A model generated the notes under the pieces. The model saw only the letters and a program-made list of their open reading frames with translations, was not told the origin of the DNA and searched no databases. A stretch of 64,000 nucleotides of DNA, taken from NCBI GenBank assembly GCA_050949905.1, contig JBMNGP010000032.1:1-64000 (forward strand), written 5' to 3'. Numbering within the stretch: position 1 is the first letter of the stretch; every line of letters begins with the position of its first letter. A program made the position numbers and the translations under genes. The stretch is from DUML01 sp050949905. Lineage in GTDB: Bacteria; Bacillota; Desulfitobacteriia; Desulfitobacteriales; Syntrophobotulaceae. Below are positions 60,462 to 64,000 of this stretch, piece by piece.

Positions 60462-61103
60462 ATGGAAGCTAAGATTATCGAAGCCTTAAAGGACGGTAGA
60501 CGCTTAGGTATTATGGGGGGAACCTTTGACCCCATACATTATGGGCACTTGGTTGCTGCAGAGACGGCGAGAGATGAGCTGGGCCTGGATAACGTGCTCT
60601 TTATCCCTACCGGGATACCTCCGCATAAAATAAACCGCCGGGTTACCGATGCCAACTTGCGCTTTGCCATGGTGGAAATGTCTATCAGAAATAATAAATA
60701 TTTTAAAGTATCGAGGTTGGAGATTGAAAGGGCAGGCCCTACTTACACCATCGATACCTTAAGGATCCTGCATTCTCTTTTCCCTGAACAGGAATTGCAT
60801 TTTATTACCGGTACCGATGCTTTAAGAGAACTCTTTACCTGGCGTGAACCTGAAGAAATCATCAAATTAGCGAGAATAATCGGAGCCTCCCGGCCGGGCT
60901 ATGAATCGCACGGCCTCTTAAAGAGCATTTACCGCAAGTATCCGTTTACTATGAATAAAATATCCCAGCTGGAGATTCCGGCCTTGGCTATTTCTTCTAC
61001 GGATATTAGGTCGAGAGTACATAAGAAAAGATCAATCCGCTATTTGTTGCCGGATGAAGTCCGTCTCTTTATTAAGGAAAACAAACTTTACCAAAATCTT
61101 TAA
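60462..61103 (+). CDS. nadD: Nicotinate-nucleotide adenylyltransferase
   Basis: A 213-residue NAD biosynthesis enzyme. GIMGGTFDPIHYGHL is the nucleotidyltransferase motif with the HxGH catalytic pair; FIPTGIPPHK, ITGTDALREL and the C-terminal ISSTDIRSRV (SSTxIR) are present. Preceded by GGGGAG. yhbY-nadD-yqeK-rsfS is a usual order; here an RRM gene and a predicted RNA lie between nadD and yqeK. Confidence 0.96.
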   Translation: MEAKIIEALKDGRRLGIMGGTFDPIHYGHLVAAETARDELGLDNVLFIPTGIPPHKINRRVTDANLRFAMVEMSIRNNKYFKVSRLEIERAGPTYTIDTLRILHSLFPEQELHFITGTDALRELFTWREPEEIIKLARIIGASRPGYESHGLLKSIYRKYPFTMNKISQLEIPALAISSTDIRSRVHKKRSIRYLLPDEVRLFIKENKLYQNL

Positions 61104-61125
61104 TGCCTGGCAATAGAAATAAAAT

Positions 61126-61155
61126 TTGACTTCAGGCCTTGTTGTATACTATAGT
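61126..61155 (+). promoter_or_regulatory. Promoter of the RRM gene
   Basis: TTGACT (61126-61131), 18-base spacer, TATAGT (61150-61155), 48 bases before the start. Confidence 0.6.
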
Positions 61156-61202
61156 ATAAGGTGCTTATACTATTAGCAAAACTATTTTTAGAGGTGAATC
61201 AG

Positions 61203-61457
61203 ATGACAAAAACCCTGTATGTGGGCAATCTTCCTTGGAGTACTTCTTCTGAGGAACTGACGGATTTCTTTGCTCAATATGGCAATGTAGTCGGCAGCAG
61301 AATCATTACCGACAGAGAGACCGGTCGTTCCAGAGGCTTTGGCTTCGTTGAAGTAGCTTCCGAAGATGCCGAGCGTCTGGCCGAAGAACTTAATGGTAAA
61401 GATTTTAACGGCCGTGCACTGACAGTTAACGAAGCAAGACCTCGCCAAACTGTCTAA
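61203..61457 (+). CDS. Single-RRM RNA-binding protein
   Basis: An 84-residue protein made of one RNA-recognition motif: RNP2 as LYVGNLPWS and RNP1 as RGFGFVEV, with the aromatic residues that stack on RNA. Such small bacterial RRM proteins are often cold- or stress-related; the target RNA is unknown. GAGGTGA precedes the ATG. It lies directly before a predicted free-standing structured RNA, a possible partner. Confidence 0.93.
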   Translation: MTKTLYVGNLPWSTSSEELTDFFAQYGNVVGSRIITDRETGRSRGFGFVEVASEDAERLAEELNGKDFNGRALTVNEARPRQTV

Positions 61458-61492
61458 GAGTAGTTGGTTAGGGGTTTTATTTAAGATAAATT

Positions 61493-61521
61493 TTGCGATT
61501 TAAGGATACCGTTAATATAAA
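61493..61521 (+). promoter_or_regulatory. Promoter of the predicted structured RNA
   Basis: TTGCGA (61493-61498), exactly 17 bases, TATAAA (61516-61521); transcription would start near 61528. Confidence 0.55.
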
Positions 61522-61527
61522 CAATTT

Positions 61528-61735
61528 TCTTTATTCAGGTGAGGTTTAACACCATCTGAATTAGGAAGATGTTATCCTGGAGCTTAGGACCGCTTATCTC
61601 CACTTCAGAAGTGAAGGTCTTGAGCGGCAGTTAGCTATTGGATAAAGCTGGTGTTGCGAATTCCTGGTTTATCTTAAGCATCCGGACCCTGGCCCGAAAG
61701 AATACGGTGCAGAAAGCTGTGCCGTATTCTTTTTC
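61528..61735 (+). ncRNA. Predicted ~205-nt structured RNA of unknown class
   Basis: A non-coding stretch with nested pairing: AACACCA (61548-61554) with TGGTGTT (61649-61655); a CATCT/AGATG hairpin next to it; TTATCC (61572-61577) with GGATAA (61640-61645); AGCT with AGCT; CCGCT (61590-61594) with AGCGG (61623-61627); and an apical CTTC/GAAG hairpin. It ends in a strong terminator (AAGAATACGG / CCGTATTCTT, then five T). It has its own promoter. Length would suit a 6S-like RNA, or it may be a riboswitch or attenuator for yqeK 120 bases on; I do not recognise a known consensus. Confidence 0.55.
61698..61734 (+). terminator. Rho-independent terminator of the structured RNA
   Basis: Ten-base stem AAGAATACGG / CCGTATTCTT with a 14-base loop that can partly pair, ending in TTTTT. 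Confidence 0.85.
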
Positions 61736-61856
61736 CTAATTTGAGGAGTCTTTGCTCTGCATAAGAGTAATCGCCCTAAAGTATGGAAATATTATTATTC
61801 TTAGGGTAAATTAAATCTTAAGAAATTTGTCCCTGGTTAAGGTAGGGAGAATACTT

Positions 61857-62432
61857 ATGGCTTATTCACTTGGTTATTTCCGTGTTTTTGCCGCCAAAAA
61901 CTTTGAATTTGAGCGCTTTCAGCATACTATCGGGGTAGAAGTGTGGGCTACTGAACTCGCTAAAAAATTTGGTATCAATACTGAAAAGGCCACTCTGGCA
62001 GCTTTGACCCATGATTTAGCCAAAATCTATTCCCAGCAGGAGCAGCTAAGATTAGCCAGGGATTGGAACCTGCTTACTTACCAGGAAGACCTGGAAAACC
62101 CCCAGGTAATTCACGGCAGAATTGCCGCCTATCTCTTAGAGCACGAATATGGGATCACCGACGAAGATATCCTTAATGCCGTAGCCAATCATACCTTGGG
62201 CAGGCCGGGGATGTCGCCTTTGGAAATGCTTATCTACAGTGCGGATTTAACTGAACCTGGCCGCAACTTCCCCGGAGTGGACAAGTTACGCGAGAAGTTG
62301 TATTATGACCTTAAAGCAGGAACACTGGCTTGTGTTGCACATACTATAGATTATCTTGTTAGCACTAATAAGTCTGTTCACCCTTTGACTTTTCTTACTT
62401 ATGAAGATTTAAAAAAACCCGCCCAAGATTAA
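61857..62432 (+). CDS. yqeK: YqeK-like HD-domain bis(5'-nucleosyl)-tetraphosphatase
   Basis: About 191 residues. HD motif residues are His in RFQHTIGVEVWA, the pair HD in AALTHDLAKIYS, and later His in VIHGRIAAYLLEHE and ANHTLG. Members split Ap4A, a stress nucleotide. ATG 61857 is preferred because GTAGGGAG lies just before it; TTG 61827 would add ten residues. Followed by rsfS after 13 bases. Confidence 0.9.
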   Translation: MAYSLGYFRVFAAKNFEFERFQHTIGVEVWATELAKKFGINTEKATLAALTHDLAKIYSQQEQLRLARDWNLLTYQEDLENPQVIHGRIAAYLLEHEYGITDEDILNAVANHTLGRPGMSPLEMLIYSADLTEPGRNFPGVDKLREKLYYDLKAGTLACVAHTIDYLVSTNKSVHPLTFLTYEDLKKPAQD

Positions 62433-62445
62433 AGGAGGCTCGGAG

Positions 62446-62787
62446 TTGGAAATAGGTCATAACCAATTGAGTAAAGTGGTTGACTTTATTGAAGACAAAA
62501 AAGGCAGCAATATTACCATTTTGGATCTCAAAAAGGTTTCCATCATCACGGATTATTTTTTAATCGTAACGGGGAATAACAAAACCCAAACGAAAGCGAT
62601 TACTGACCACCTGGCAGAAAAGCTCCCGGAACTGGGAATTCCTGTCCTGCGCATCGAAGGATTACCGGAAGCAGAATGGATTTTGCTGGACTGTGGGGAT
62701 CTGGTAATTCATGTTATGACTCCGGAAACACGCGCTTTTTACAGTTTGGAAAGGCTCTGGGGTGATGCTCAGGAAGTGGGGCTCTAA
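62446..62787 (+). CDS. rsfS: Ribosome silencing factor RsfS
   Basis: A 113-residue protein that binds L14 and prevents the ribosomal subunits joining when nutrients fall. IITDYFLIVTGNNKTQTKAI, EAEWILLDCGDLVIHVM and YSLERLWGDA are characteristic. TTG start after AAAGGAGG. Confidence 0.95.
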   Translation: MEIGHNQLSKVVDFIEDKKGSNITILDLKKVSIITDYFLIVTGNNKTQTKAITDHLAEKLPELGIPVLRIEGLPEAEWILLDCGDLVIHVMTPETRAFYSLERLWGDAQEVGL

Positions 62788-62894
62788 CCTAGCTGGATAT
62801 AATTCTATCTCGTCCTCGCCAGGATGGGTTTTTTCTGTAGTGTTTTTTCCAGCAATTTTTTGGACAAGATTATTAACAGGGAGGTCAGGATAAA

Positions 62895-64000
62895 ATGCAG
62901 GAAAGATACCTTTTCCACGAGATTGAACCTAAATGGCAAAAAAAATGGCTGGAACAAAAAGCCGGCAAAGCCGAAGATAATTCTCAGAAAGAAAAATTCT
63001 ATGCTTTGGCCATGTTCCCCTACCCTTCCGGAAATTTGCATATGGGGCATGTCCGCAATTATTCCATTGTCGATGTAATTGCCCGCTTTAAGAGGATGCA
63101 AGGCTATAATGTGCTTCATCCGATTGGCTGGGATGCTTTTGGCCTGCCGGCCGAAAATGCCGCCATTAAAAATCAAACCCCGCCGGCAGAGTGGACTTGG
63201 AAAAATATTGCCAATATGAAACGCCAGCTTCAAGAGATGGGTATTTCTTATGATTGGGACCGGGAAGTGGCCACCTGTCATCCCGGGTACTATAAATGGA
63301 CCCAGTGGATTTTCCTGGAGCTTTATAAGCACGGGCTGGCTTACAAAAAGAAAGCTGCGGTGAACTGGTGCCCGTCCTGTGCCACGGTTTTAGCTAATGA
63401 GCAGGTAGTGGACGGGGCTTGTGAACGCTGCGAGACCTTGGTAACTAAGAAAGATTTGGAACAATGGTTCTTTAAAATAACGGATTATTCCGAAGAACTT
63501 CTCGATGATATTGAAAAGCTGACCGGTTGGCCGGAAAAAGTGAAAATCATGCAGCGTAACTGGATTGGCCGTTCGGAAGGAGCGGAGGCCAAGTTTAAAG
63601 TTGTGGACAGTATGGATATGATCTCTGTATTTACTACCAGGGTAGATACGATTTTTGGGGTCAGCTATTTAGTCTTGGCGCCGGAGCATCCCTTAGTAAC
63701 CAAACTTGTCCAGGGTACCGAATATGAAAAAGATGTCCATAATTTTATTGACAAAATGAAAGGCTTAAGCGAAATAGCCCGTACTTCGGCCGAAGCGGAA
63801 AAAGAAGGGTTATTTATTGGCCGGTACTGTATTAATCCTTTAAGCGGCCAATTGGTGCCCATTTGGATTGCCAATTATGTGCTGCTGGAATACGGGACAG
63901 GAGCGGTAATGGGTGTACCCGGCCATGATGAAAGAGACTTTGCTTTTGCCAAGAAATACGGTCTGCCTATCACCCGCGTTATTCTCGACCCGCAAATGGC
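62895..64000 (+). CDS. leuS: Leucyl-tRNA synthetase, N-terminal part (runs off the window)
   Basis: An open frame from ATG 62895 to the window edge without a stop, about 368 residues. The HIGH motif appears as FPYPSGNLHMGHVRNYS, followed by GWDAFGLPAENAAI, WCPSC zinc-type residues and the start of the editing domain (FTTRVDTIFGVSYLVLAPEH region). GGGAGGTCAGGA precedes the start. No T-box is seen before it, unlike valS. The catalytic KMSKS and tRNA-binding parts lie beyond the window. Confidence 0.95.
   Translation, partial: MQERYLFHEIEPKWQKKWLEQKAGKAEDNSQKEKFYALAMFPYPSGNLHMGHVRNYSIVDVIARFKRMQGYNVLHPIGWDAFGLPAENAAIKNQTPPAEWTWKNIANMKRQLQEMGISYDWDREVATCHPGYYKWTQWIFLELYKHGLAYKKKAAVNWCPSCATVLANEQVVDGACERCETLVTKKDLEQWFFKITDYSEELLDDIEKLTGWPEKVKIMQRNWIGRSEGAEAKFKVVDSMDMISVFTTRVDTIFGVSYLVLAPEHPLVTKLVQGTEYEKDVHNFIDKMKGLSEIARTSAEAEKEGLFIGRYCINPLSGQLVPIWIANYVLLEYGTGAVMGVPGHDERDFAFAKKYGLPITRVILDPQM

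Noticed and set aside
61536..61735. T-box or SRP RNA before yqeK
   Set aside because: It lacks the TGG-type T-box antiterminator motif and the conserved SRP Alu/S-domain sequences.

Overview
This window looks like part of the chromosome of a strictly anaerobic, endospore-forming, low-GC Gram-positive bacterium of the class Clostridia, most likely a Peptococcaceae-like lineage. The evidence is: sporulation genes (SpoIVFA/SpoIVFB pair, Spo0B-like protein, CotJC-like Mn catalase, two YjcZ-like peptides), RNase J, the redox repressor Rex, a T-box leader before valS, the Firmicutes order rplU-rpmA-spo0B-obg, and a Flx/Hdr electron-transfer operon. The genus call is inference; no rRNA is present.

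Layout. 1-4321: 3' part of an hdrA-flxDCBA operon (NADH-linked heterodisulfide-reductase-type complex). 4365-6026 (minus): RNase J. 6183-8400: an IS1634-like element flanked by a perfect 107-bp direct repeat. 8431-24169: an accessory catabolic island with a HpcH/HpaI aldolase, an IS4-type element, a PrpR-like sigma-54 activator, a -24/-12 promoter with an upstream palindrome, then a PdxA-like dehydrogenase, a TIM-barrel isomerase, a 3-hydroxyisobutyrate-dehydrogenase-like enzyme, an IlvD/Edd dehydratase, a TctCBA transporter, and two copies of an unfamiliar two-gene module (dicluster ferredoxin-like protein plus a Cys-rich MTHSLHR protein). 24297-26262: MFS transporter, an arsC remnant, and a T-box. 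26262-64000: core genome with valS, folC, rex, cimA, maf-radC-mreBCD-mrdA-minDE-rodA, spoIVFAB, a radical-SAM pair with RNase G, an RND pump, rplU-rpmA-spo0B-obg-yhbY-nadD, an RRM protein, a predicted free-standing RNA, yqeK, rsfS and the start of leuS.

How the island may work (inference): TctCBA imports an organic or sugar acid, the dehydrogenases, isomerase and dehydratase rearrange it, and the aldolase releases pyruvate or a similar product. The Fe-S module, present twice around tctBA, is the least explained part and the best candidate for an undescribed system.

Sequence quality caveat: seven reading-frame breaks (three in hdrA, one each in flxD, flxB, the activator gene and tctC) can each be repaired by removing one base from a homopolymer run. 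I therefore think they are mainly sequencing or assembly errors rather than true gene decay.
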